Positions 1 through 6,742 of a stretch of DNA of 21,546 nt are shown one piece after another (the first letter of the stretch is position 1; each line of letters opens with the position of its first letter). The stretch covers positions 1 to 21,546 of the forward strand of contig DXVA01000035.1 of NCBI GenBank assembly GCA_019408975.1, read 5' to 3'. The notes beneath the pieces were generated by a model that had not been told where the DNA came from, made no database searches, and saw only the letters and a list, made by a program, of their open reading frames with translations. Source of the DNA: Lentisphaeria bacterium (GTDB lineage Bacteria > Verrucomicrobiota > Lentisphaeria > Victivallales > UBA1829). The position numbers and the translations under genes were made by a program.

Positions 1-886
1 TGATGGTACAGTATGCACGCCAGTCATCCACGCATACGAACGCGTCCGGGCATTCCGCCCCCTGGAACATAGGTTCCAGGCAAGGAAGATAATCTGCAAC
101 ACTGATCTCCTTTTCCAGCATCCCGTTAAAAGACGGACGCTGCCAGACCGCACAATATTTCCGTTCAAAAGGCAGATTCAGTTCCTTGAGCGCCACTCGA
201 AACGCATAATAGCGTTCCAGTGAAATCGGCATGTCGATTTCATTGGTAACGAAACCGATCCGGCGGTATCCCGCACGTTTCAGGTTCTCCACCGCCTGAT
301 AGCAGAAACTGCTGTTATCGCCTTTGACGCAATGCCCGTCAAGGTCCGGATGCCGGTATTGAATCGCCACATTCGGAAGCGGCTCGATCCAGCGCCGGTA
401 GAATTCCGGAGTCACCGGGCCGTGAAAGACGATCCCTGCAACATCATTGTTCGAAAGACACGGCGGCGGCATCCAATCCGGCCCGATATGGGAAATCAGC
501 AGATTGTAACCGTTTGGATTGCAGACCTTCGTGATTCCGTTGATCATCGGTCCATAAGTCGCCGGATCGAAGAAGACATCGCGCGGCAGTGCCGTCGCAA
601 AAGAGAGAAACACGATCTGCCGCCTGGAAACAACCGCCTCGGGCCGCTCCTCCGGCATCGTGACAAACGTCCCGCTTCCCCTCACCTTGCGCAGCAGTCC
701 GGCACGGACAAGATTATCCAGCGCAATACGCACGGAACCACGGCTGATGGAATAACGCTCCGCAAGAACTGTCTCGGGACATATCTTGCTTCCCGGCGCC
801 AGGCGTCCGTTTGTAATATCCGCACGCAGTTCCGCTTCCAGCGGCTCGTAAGCCGGCCCTGAATGCAATGGAGTGAATTCCGCCAT
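1..886 (-). CDS. GntR-family transcriptional regulator with LacI-type sensor domain (3' part off window)
   Basis: Reading leftward from the ATG at 886-884, the frame stays open for 295 codons to the window edge, so the C-terminus is missing. Residues about 10-75 form a GntR-type winged helix: YEPLEAELRADITNGRLAPG, then SRGSVRIALDNLVRAGLLRK and GSGTFV. From about residue 90 the protein turns into a periplasmic-binding-protein-like domain of the LacI/GalR type (RQIVFLSF, GYNLLIS, VAGIVFHG, GYRRIGFVTNE, DAFVCVDD). This architecture (GntR head on a Peripla_BP_3-like sensor) is known for sugar-responsive repressors such as AraR. A weak ribosome-binding site (AGGTG) lies four bases before the ATG. 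The gene has its own consensus promoter at 930-957 and direct repeats just downstream of it, which suggests autoregulation. The inducer and the target genes cannot be told from this window. Confidence 0.9.
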   Translation of the reverse strand, partial: MAEFTPLHSGPAYEPLEAELRADITNGRLAPGSKICPETVLAERYSISRGSVRIALDNLVRAGLLRKVRGSGTFVTMPEERPEAVVSRRQIVFLSFATALPRDVFFDPATYGPMINGITKVCNPNGYNLLISHIGPDWMPPPCLSNNDVAGIVFHGPVTPEFYRRWIEPLPNVAIQYRHPDLDGHCVKGDNSSFCYQAVENLKRAGYRRIGFVTNEIDMPISLERYYAFRVALKELNLPFERKYCAVWQRPSFNGMLEKEISVADYLPCLEPMFQGAECPDAFVCVDDWRAYCTI

Positions 887-904
887 AAGACACCTGAATA
901 AAGT

Positions 905-921
905 TGTTCAAAATTTGTTCT
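905..921. promoter_or_regulatory. Candidate operator: two TTGTTC direct repeats 11 bp apart
   Basis: On the plus strand TTGTTC occurs at 905-910 and again at 916-921, exactly 11 bases (about one helical turn) apart. The pair lies at or just after the predicted start point of the GntR-family gene. The position suits a repressor site. The same half-site (TTGTTC/GAACAA) forms the arms of the palindrome in front of the LacI gene at 19552-19567. Assignment as an operator is inference. Confidence 0.4.
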
Positions 922-929
922 ATAATTGA

Positions 930-957
930 TTATACAACATTTTTGTTTTTTGTCAAG
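930..957 (-). promoter_or_regulatory. Consensus sigma-70 promoter of the GntR-family gene
   Basis: On the minus strand TTGACA (957-952) and TATAAT (935-930) are both perfect and 16 bases apart. The expected start point is near 923, about 37 bases before the ATG. The region is AT-rich. A 6-bp inverted repeat, TATAAT-TG-ATTATA as read on the plus strand, spans 922-935 and covers the -10 box. Confidence 0.75.
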
Positions 958-1090
958 ACCTATTTTGCAAAAAAACTTATTTTTAATTGAAATATGGCTT
1001 CGCGCCGCAAAATATGGAGAGTGGCAACAGTTGAACCTGCTTTTTGAAGAAGCGCATGGCACAGGGCATTTTGCCTCTGCCGGTCCGGCG

Positions 1091-1139
1091 GAGAAAAGAC
1101 AGGCAGATTCAGCACCGTCCTTTCAGGACTGAACCTGCC
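1091..1139 (-). terminator. Intrinsic terminator of the helicase gene
   Basis: Downstream of the helicase stop at 1164, the minus strand reads GGCAGGTTCAG, a 16-base loop, then CTGAATCTGCC (1139 to 1102). This is an 11-bp stem with one G-U pair. The loop holds a small inner hairpin (TCCT-GAA-AGGA). The stem is followed by TGTCTTTTCTC, a weak U-rich tract. A second small hairpin (CTCTGCC-GGTCC-GGCGGAG, plus strand 1075-1093) lies directly beyond. Confidence 0.65.
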
Positions 1140-1163
1140 GGAGATCAGCAGCCCCGGAATATC

Positions 1164-3188
1164 TCAATCGTCGTTCAGGTCTTTCAGGATGTCGGCAAAG
1201 ACATTCGCCATATCTTCCTCCGAAACCGTCTTGAAATATTCATCCAGCTTCGGTTTTTCGACATAATCGTCGGGGAGGTCGCGCAGGAACGGCGACGGGA
1301 GCTGGCGCACAAACTCATGATATTTGAAGCGCTCCGCGGAATAGGTCATGAACAGGTATTCGCGCGCACGTGTGATCGCGACATAGAAAAGGCGGCGCTC
1401 CTCGTCCTCGGAATTTTCCATAAGAGAACGTTCGTGCGGGAAAAGCCCGTGCTCCATGCCGACCAGAAACACGCAGGGAAACTCCAATCCCTTCGAAGCG
1501 TGGACCGTCGTCATGATCGGCGCATCGCGGTCCTCGTCATCATCCGTCCGGTCATTGTCATCCATCAGCGAATAGGATTCCATGAACTCGGCAAGAGTGC
1601 ACGCCCCGCCGCGCGACGCCTCGAAAGACCCCATGTAGTTCGTAAACTCAAGGATGTTCTCACGGCGTTTCTCGGCGTCTTTGATATCTTTGTAGATTCT
1701 CTGGAGCCCATTCAGATAACCGATCCGGTCCAGGTAATCCTGCGCATGAAACGCCAGATTTCCCTTTTCGGCAAATATTTCCCTGAACTGTTCCACGCAT
1801 TCGGAAAAGGCACGGGCGGACGCAGCGGCAGCTTTGGAAATCCGGGAAAGATACTCCTCCGACCCGAGCAGAGTCAGAAGCGGTTTATGAGTATGCTTCT
1901 GCAAATCGCGCAGAGTAAGGATCGCCTTGTCTCCAAGCCCGCGCGGAGGCACGGACAGCACCCGCAGAAGGCTCTGGTCGTCCCGTGCATTCACGATCAG
2001 CTTCAGATACGCCGCCGCATCCTTGACCTCTTTCCGCTGGAAGAACTCCTGCCCCCCGATGATCTTCGGGCGGATGCCGCGCCGCCGGAACTCCTGTTCG
2101 AAAAGACGCGACAGATAGTTGGAGCGGTAAAGAATCGCAAAGTCCGAATAACTCATCTCCGGGTTGCGCGCGATCATATCCTCGATCGCATCCGCGACGA
2201 ACTGCGCTTCCGCCTCTCCGTTGCGGAGCCGGAAGACTTTCACCATCTCCCCCTGCCCTTTCGCGGACCAGAGATTCTTCTCGTAACGCATGTCGTTTTT
2301 GGCGATGACCGCGTTGGCTGTGTTCAGGATCGTGTTTGTCGAACGGTAGTTCTGTTCAAGTTTGATCTCTTTCGCGCCGGGGAAATAATTCGGGAAGTCA
2401 AGGATGTTGGACACTACGGCGCCGCGCCAGGAATAAATGCTCTGGTCATCGTCGCCGACCACGCAGATGTTCATGTTCTTTCCGGCAAGGAGGCGCAGAA
2501 TGCGGAACTGCGCAAGGTTGGTGTCCTGATACTCGTCCACCAGCAGATAGCGGTAAGTCTCCTGATAACGTTTCAGGGCTTCGGGGTGTTCCTCGAAAAT
2601 TTTGAGGGTCAGCAGAAGCATGTCGTCGAAATCCAGCGTATTCTGGAGCTCCAGCATCTGCTGGTAACGCTCGTAAATCTTTGCAAAGGCGGCGCGGTCC
2701 GTGTAGGAGTCGCCGTCTTCGGCAAGCGCATCGGCAGGCCATTTGATCTGGTTCTTCATCCTGCCGATGTAGGAAAGAGCGTCCGGCGTGCTGATCTCAT
2801 CTTTGGAATAGCCGAGCTCCGCCGCCGCCTGCCGGATCATGCTGGACTGATCGGCGTCGTCGGAAATGCTGAAATTCGAGTTGTAATTTCCCGCAAGATG
2901 AATGTCCCGGTGAAGCACGCGCGCGCAGAATGAATGAAACGTTCCCAGCGTCACCAGTTTGGAAAGGGACGGTGGGACAAGGGTATTGAGACGCTCCCGC
3001 ATTTCCCGTGCTGCCTTGTTGGTAAACGTCACGCCGAGAATCGACGAGGGTGCGACTCCCTGTTCGATCATATAGGCAATGCGGCAGGTGATGACGCGGG
3101 TCTTGCCCGTGCCGGCACCGGCGAGCACCAGCAGCGGCCCCTCGATCGTCGAAGCCGCCTCTTTCTGCTCCGGGTTCAGAGTATCAAT
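1164..3188 (-). CDS. UvrD/Rep/PcrA-family superfamily 1 DNA helicase (non-standard start)
   Basis: This is an ATP-dependent 3'-5' DNA helicase of the UvrD/Rep family, acting in replication restart or repair. About 674 residues match the length of Rep. Motifs in order: Q motif LNPEQKEAA (residues 4-12 from 3188), Walker A GAGTGKT near 24-30, Walker B DEYQDTN near 218, motif III GDDDQSIYSWRGA, motif V TVHASKGLEFPCVF, and motif VI LFYVAITRARE. The start is odd. The in-frame ATG (3197-3195) is followed at once by TAA, and the next in-frame ATG or GTG is GTG at 3128, which would delete the Q motif. I set the start at ATT 3188; CTG 3179 is the alternative. A changed or miscalled base in the TAA codon would restore a normal ATG start. 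The gene follows purO by about 30 bases and probably shares its promoter. Confidence 0.88.
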   Translation of the reverse strand: MDTLNPEQKEAASTIEGPLLVLAGAGTGKTRVITCRIAYMIEQGVAPSSILGVTFTNKAAREMRERLNTLVPPSLSKLVTLGTFHSFCARVLHRDIHLAGNYNSNFSISDDADQSSMIRQAAAELGYSKDEISTPDALSYIGRMKNQIKWPADALAEDGDSYTDRAAFAKIYERYQQMLELQNTLDFDDMLLLTLKIFEEHPEALKRYQETYRYLLVDEYQDTNLAQFRILRLLAGKNMNICVVGDDDQSIYSWRGAVVSNILDFPNYFPGAKEIKLEQNYRSTNTILNTANAVIAKNDMRYEKNLWSAKGQGEMVKVFRLRNGEAEAQFVADAIEDMIARNPEMSYSDFAILYRSNYLSRLFEQEFRRRGIRPKIIGGQEFFQRKEVKDAAAYLKLIVNARDDQSLLRVLSVPPRGLGDKAILTLRDLQKHTHKPLLTLLGSEEYLSRISKAAAASARAFSECVEQFREIFAEKGNLAFHAQDYLDRIGYLNGLQRIYKDIKDAEKRRENILEFTNYMGSFEASRGGACTLAEFMESYSLMDDNDRTDDDEDRDAPIMTTVHASKGLEFPCVFLVGMEHGLFPHERSLMENSEDEERRLFYVAITRAREYLFMTYSAERFKYHEFVRQLPSPFLRDLPDDYVEKPKLDEYFKTVSEEDMANVFADILKDLNDD

Positions 3189-3217
3189 GACTTACATGGT
3201 TCCGTGTCCGTCCACAG

Positions 3218-3859
3218 TCAGACTGCGGCATCCGCTACTGCGAGTTCATATTTTTTGCCGTTCCAGACCGCCGCAGCCGCCGTGACGGGTTTCTCGAATC
3301 CGGCAAACACGCCGCCGGAAATCATGTATTCACAGACATCGTCGGCATGTTCCACATTGAAAGCCTCGTCAAGGTTGTGCTTGCAGGGCGCGTTTTTCTC
3401 GTATGTGGAAACATAGAACATCCTGCCGGGGGCAAGTTCAAACTCGCGCACAAGCACGGCGTCCCTGCGGACAATGCCGAGTGTCGCAACTTTCCTGACC
3501 GCATCGACAGCGGCGCAGATGCGCGGAGTGGAAAGCGAATCCTTTTCGTAGTCCATTGCGAGAAGAACCAGTGCCATGGCGTCGCGCACCGGCATTCCCA
3601 TGGCGATTTTTTCGATCACGGGATCGGTCTGCGAGCCGTTCGTGGCAAGGGCAATGGAACCGGAAAGCCGGACTGCGTTATAGGCAATATAAGGGCTTCT
3701 GGCAAGGTCGGACTCGTGTCCGCGCCTCGGCATGATCGCAACGGTCTCCCCGTTAAGCTGTGCCGTTCTGTTCGGGAACGAGCGGGAAGACACCCGGTAA
3801 GCTGCTGTTACATTTCCGTTCGGGGTCATGCCCGCCGCGACGATTCTGCCGATATACAT
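3218..3859 (-). CDS. purO: Archaeal-type IMP cyclohydrolase (PurO family)
   Basis: The 213-residue protein starts MYIGRIVAAGMTPNG and continues AAYRVSSRSFPNR, the signature opening of the PurO family, which closes FAICAR to IMP in the last step of de novo purine synthesis in archaea. PF07826-like members also occur in some bacteria, where activity is less well tested. Length fits the family (about 200 residues). The protein has no signal peptide or membrane segment and should be cytosolic. The ATG at 3859 has AAAGGA eight bases upstream. A good promoter lies at 3898-3926, and the helicase gene follows closely. Bacteria normally use the C-terminal part of PurH for this reaction, and no purH lies in the window, so whether PurO replaces or duplicates it is unknown. 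Confidence 0.85.
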   Translation of the reverse strand: MYIGRIVAAGMTPNGNVTAAYRVSSRSFPNRTAQLNGETVAIMPRRGHESDLARSPYIAYNAVRLSGSIALATNGSQTDPVIEKIAMGMPVRDAMALVLLAMDYEKDSLSTPRICAAVDAVRKVATLGIVRRDAVLVREFELAPGRMFYVSTYEKNAPCKHNLDEAFNVEHADDVCEYMISGGVFAGFEKPVTAAAAVWNGKKYELAVADAAV

Positions 3860-3897
3860 GAGTCTGTCCTTTCTTTGAATGTTGAAAATAACCAGGA

Positions 3898-3926
3898 AAT
3901 ATATCTCCCCTGCCGGAAAGTTTCAA
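3898..3926 (-). promoter_or_regulatory. Promoter of purO-helicase
   Basis: On the minus strand TTGAAA (3926-3921), 17 bases and TATATT (3903-3898) each match the consensus at five of six positions. The predicted start point is near 3891, about 32 bases before the purO ATG. Confidence 0.6.
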
Positions 3927-4008
3927 GGGAAAAAGCGAACGATGAAAGACGAATCGGCAGGATAATCATTGCCAAACATTTATTTTCCTTCAAAATCCTT
4001 TTCACGCC

Positions 4009-4037
4009 TTGACTTTCCCGCCGAAGCAAATTACTAT
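4009..4037 (+). promoter_or_regulatory. Promoter of the rex-hydrogenase-phosphatase operon
   Basis: TTGACT (4009-4014), a 17-base spacer and TACTAT (4032-4037) form a reasonable sigma-70 promoter. The first TTG here also opens the longest rex reading frame, but as the -35 box it should not be the start codon. The transcript would begin near 4044, leaving a leader of about 37 bases with the rex ribosome-binding site. I found no clear palindromic Rex operator of the TTGTTAA/TTAACAA type nearby. Confidence 0.6.
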
Positions 4038-4080
4038 TACGAAAGAGGATCATACGCACGTTCATTTTGAGGGAGATGAA

Positions 4081-4761
4081 ATGCCTGTATCGAAAGTCTA
4101 CACCATTCCGGCGCTGAAACGTCTGCCGGCTTACCTGCGCGAGCTCCGCGTCCTGCACGGCAAAGGGGAAAGAAGCGTCGCCAGCCCCGGGCTCGCAGAA
4201 GCGCTCCATCTGGACTCCATGACCGTCCGCAAGGATCTGGAAATGATCGGAGTCGCGGGGCTTACCGGCGTGGGATATCCCATCGAAAAGCTGATCGACG
4301 GCATCGAAACGTTTCTCGGCTGGAAAAACACCTCGGATGTGTTTCTGGCGGGAACCGGCGAAATCGGAAGTGCCCTGCTCGGCTTCAGAGGCTTTTCCGC
4401 ATACGGACTCAAGATCATTGCAGCATTCGACCGGAATCCGCAGGAAACGGGCGGGACAATTCACGGGGTTCCCGTTTTCCCGCTGTCGGAGTTCCGGCAT
4501 CTCACGGAGCGTCTTCAGGTCAAAATGGCGATTCTCTGCGTTCCCGAAGAAGAAGCGCAGGAGGTCGAGCTGATGGCAGACGCGGGAATCATGGCGATCT
4601 GGAACTTCACGCGCCAGCCGCTCCATCTGCCGCCGGACATCATCCGCCAGCAGGTCAATCTCGCCGGAGACCTTGCGGTGCTGTCGGTCAAACTGGCGGA
4701 AAAACTCCACAAACACTCCACGCCAGGCGAATCCGGCACAACAGGAGAAAACCGGAAATGA
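4081..4761 (+). CDS. rex: Redox-sensing transcriptional repressor Rex
   Basis: Rex binds operators when NAD+ is high and leaves DNA when NADH rises, controlling fermentation and hydrogenase genes. The 226-residue protein has the expected order: an N-terminal winged helix (PALKRLPAYLRELR, then LDSMTVRKDLEMIG and GVGYPIEKLI, residues about 10-75) and a Rossmann domain with the NAD loop GTGEIG at 91-96. The usual FGxxGxxGVGY segment reads IGVAGLTGVGY. The start is ATG 4081, preceded by GAGGGAG; the TTG at 4009 is the -35 box. The stop overlaps the next ATG (ATGA at 4758). Co-transcription with a ferredoxin, a sensory hydrogenase and a phosphatase makes it likely that Rex regulates this operon, itself included, though this is inference. 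Confidence 0.93.
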   Translation: MPVSKVYTIPALKRLPAYLRELRVLHGKGERSVASPGLAEALHLDSMTVRKDLEMIGVAGLTGVGYPIEKLIDGIETFLGWKNTSDVFLAGTGEIGSALLGFRGFSAYGLKIIAAFDRNPQETGGTIHGVPVFPLSEFRHLTERLQVKMAILCVPEEEAQEVELMADAGIMAIWNFTRQPLHLPPDIIRQQVNLAGDLAVLSVKLAEKLHKHSTPGESGTTGENRK

Positions 4762-4994
4762 AACACGATATCGTCATCTGCATGGGAAGCTCCTGCTTCG
4801 CGCGCGGGAACAAGCGAAACCTGAAAATCATAGAGGAATATCTGAAAGAGCGTTCCATTGACTGCAAATTAAGCGGGCGCGCATGTGCGGGGAACTGCAA
4901 TTCCGGCCCGAATATCCGTATTGACGGCGAAAAATTCGAGCGGGTCGACCCGGAAACGCTGATCGACCTGCTGGATGCAAAACTGAAGGATTGA
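4758..4994 (+). CDS. Thioredoxin-like [2Fe-2S] ferredoxin
   Basis: A 78-residue protein with the cysteine pattern of thioredoxin-like [2Fe-2S] ferredoxins and the C-terminal half of NuoE/HydC-type subunits: C8-x4-C13 in the first loop and C43-x3-C47 in RACAGNC. Such small ferredoxins pass single electrons to or from hydrogenases. It is shorter than NuoE because the N-terminal helical part is absent. The start overlaps the rex stop (ATGA), and its stop lies just before the hydrogenase start, so translation is probably coupled. A role as the electron partner of the downstream hydrogenase-like protein is inferred from context. Confidence 0.85.
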   Translation: MKHDIVICMGSSCFARGNKRNLKIIEEYLKERSIDCKLSGRACAGNCNSGPNIRIDGEKFERVDPETLIDLLDAKLKD

Positions 4995-4996
4995 CG

Positions 4997-6742
4997 ATGA
5001 ATCACACCTATCCGGTCTACACAATCGAGGCGGAATGCCAGGACTGTTACAAATGCGTCAGGCACTGTCCGGTCAAAGCGATTCAGGTGCGGGACGGCCA
5101 TGCCGCCGTCATCCCCGAGATGTGCGTGGCATGCGGCAACTGCGTGGAGGTCTGCCCCGTCAAGGCGAAACAGGTCCGCAACGGGACCGGACGGGCGCGC
5201 CGGCTTCTTGCGGAAACGGTTCCGGTATATGTGTCGCTCGCGCCTTCATGGGTCAGCGAATTCCGCGGCATCTCCTCCGCGCAGCTGATCCGCGCATTGA
5301 AAGAGCTGGGTTTTGCCGGTGTCAGCGAAACGGCGCTCGGCGCACAGCTGGTATCGGCTGAACTCGCGCGGGAACTGGATGGGGAATCCCCCGGGCTGCT
5401 GCTCTCGTCCGCCTGCCCCACCTCTGTGGATTTCATCCGCAAATACCTGCCGGAACTCGCGGACAGGATCACGCCGGTGGCTTCGCCGCTGATCGCGCAC
5501 TGCCGTCTCCTGCATGACACTTTCGGGGAAAATATCCGGACTGTTTTCATCGGCCCCTGCATCGCGAAGAAAAATGAGTCGGACCGCCATCCGGATCTTT
5601 TGAACCTTGCCCTCACCTACCCCGAACTGCGCCAGCTTTTCCGAGAAGAAGGAATCGACCCGAAACGGGTCACGCCCAAAGCGGAGGACAGTTTTGTGCC
5701 GGAAGCCGCCGAGGAGGGTGCGCGTTATCCCATCGAAGGCGGAATGAACGATACGATCGCATTCCAGACGCGCAATAAAAAAGTACACTACGTCACGCTG
5801 AGCGGACTCGAAAACATTGATCTCGCACTTTCCGGAATCAGGGAGCTGCCGAAGGGAGAAACGATCTTTGCCGAAATGCTCGCATGTCACGGAGGCTGTG
5901 TCCACGGCCCCTGCGCGGAACATGATTCCCCCGGACTGCTGGAACGTCTGCGCGTCCTCAACTATGCGCGTCTCCCCGAACAGCCAAGGCAGCGCACGAC
6001 ACAAGGCGGTATCGGCGACGACTTTCCTGCGGCGGCGTTCGAGCCGCCGGTTCCGGGAGTCAACGAGATTGCGGCGGCGCTCCGCAGCATCGGCAAGAAC
6101 TCTCCCGAAGACGAACTCAACTGCGACGGCTGCGGCTATGACACCTGCCGCAACTTCGCACAGGCGCTTCTGGCAGGGCGCGCCGAACCGTCCATGTGCG
6201 TTTCCTATCTCAAGAAGCAGGCGCAGAAAAAAGCCAACGCCCTGCTCCGCAGCATCTCCTCGGCAGTTGTGATCACGGACAAGAAACTTCAGATCATCGA
6301 ATGCAACCGCAATTTTGCCGCACTGTTCGGAGAAGACACGCTGGAGGCATTCGACGCCTGCCCGGGGCTCGCCGGAGCGGACCTGAAGCGGATTGTCCCC
6401 TTCGCCGGACTCTTCGCCTCCTCCCTGCAAAGCGGGCACGATGTGCGGCGCGACTCTCTGAAAGTCGGCAAGAAACTCTACAATCTCAACATCTTCAACA
6501 TCGAACCCAGGGAAGTGGTCGGAGCCGTGATTTTCGACGTGACGAGCACGGAGATGCGGCGCGAACAGATCGCCGCCCGCGCAAGGGAGGTCATCGACCG
6601 CAACCTCGCCACGGTTCAGGAAATCGCCTGCCGCCTGGGGGAACAGATGGCGGATACGGAACTGCTTCTGCGTTCCATTGCGGACAACTATGCGGATGAA
6701 TCGCCGGAGAACGGCGGGCAGCAGGAGAAAAGCGAATCATGA
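4997..6742 (+). CDS. Sensory-type [FeFe]-hydrogenase-like protein with 2x[4Fe-4S], FeS and PAS domains
   Basis: About 581 residues. Domains in order: two [4Fe-4S] sites (C14/C17/C20/C24 and C43/C46/C49/C53); the H-cluster domain; a four-cysteine FeS domain (C376, C379, C384, C401); a PAS domain (about 413-525) and a helical tail. H-cluster ligands are all present: C140 in SSACPTS, C188 in GPCIAKKNE, and C297 and C301 in EMLACHGGCVHGPC. However, the proton-relay cysteine of TSCCP enzymes is Ala139, and the usual GGGQP after the last motif is lost. This layout matches HydS/HfsB-like group C hydrogenases, thought to sense H2 or redox state rather than turn over fast. ATG 4997 was chosen because AAGGA (4986-4990) is six bases upstream; TTG 4991 is too close. 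The stop overlaps the next ATG (ATGA at 6739). Confidence 0.9.
   Translation: MNHTYPVYTIEAECQDCYKCVRHCPVKAIQVRDGHAAVIPEMCVACGNCVEVCPVKAKQVRNGTGRARRLLAETVPVYVSLAPSWVSEFRGISSAQLIRALKELGFAGVSETALGAQLVSAELARELDGESPGLLLSSACPTSVDFIRKYLPELADRITPVASPLIAHCRLLHDTFGENIRTVFIGPCIAKKNESDRHPDLLNLALTYPELRQLFREEGIDPKRVTPKAEDSFVPEAAEEGARYPIEGGMNDTIAFQTRNKKVHYVTLSGLENIDLALSGIRELPKGETIFAEMLACHGGCVHGPCAEHDSPGLLERLRVLNYARLPEQPRQRTTQGGIGDDFPAAAFEPPVPGVNEIAAALRSIGKNSPEDELNCDGCGYDTCRNFAQALLAGRAEPSMCVSYLKKQAQKKANALLRSISSAVVITDKKLQIIECNRNFAALFGEDTLEAFDACPGLAGADLKRIVPFAGLFASSLQSGHDVRRDSLKVGKKLYNLNIFNIEPREVVGAVIFDVTSTEMRREQIAARAREVIDRNLATVQEIACRLGEQMADTELLLRSIADNYADESPENGGQQEKSES

Noticed and set aside
61..80. Perfect 8-bp inverted repeat CCTGGAAC-ATAG-GTTCCAGG
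   Set aside because: It lies inside the GntR-family coding region, where it encodes normal protein sequence. Nothing suggests a terminator or operator there.
1044..2933. A 629-codon open frame on the plus strand opposite the helicase gene
   Set aside because: It lacks recognisable domains and mirrors the helicase, whose motifs are complete on the minus strand. It is a by-product of GC-rich codon use.
4009..4080. TTG at 4009 as the start of rex
   Set aside because: It would add 24 residues with no family similarity. The TTGACT is the -35 box of the promoter, and ATG 4081 has a strong ribosome-binding site and the correct family N-terminus.
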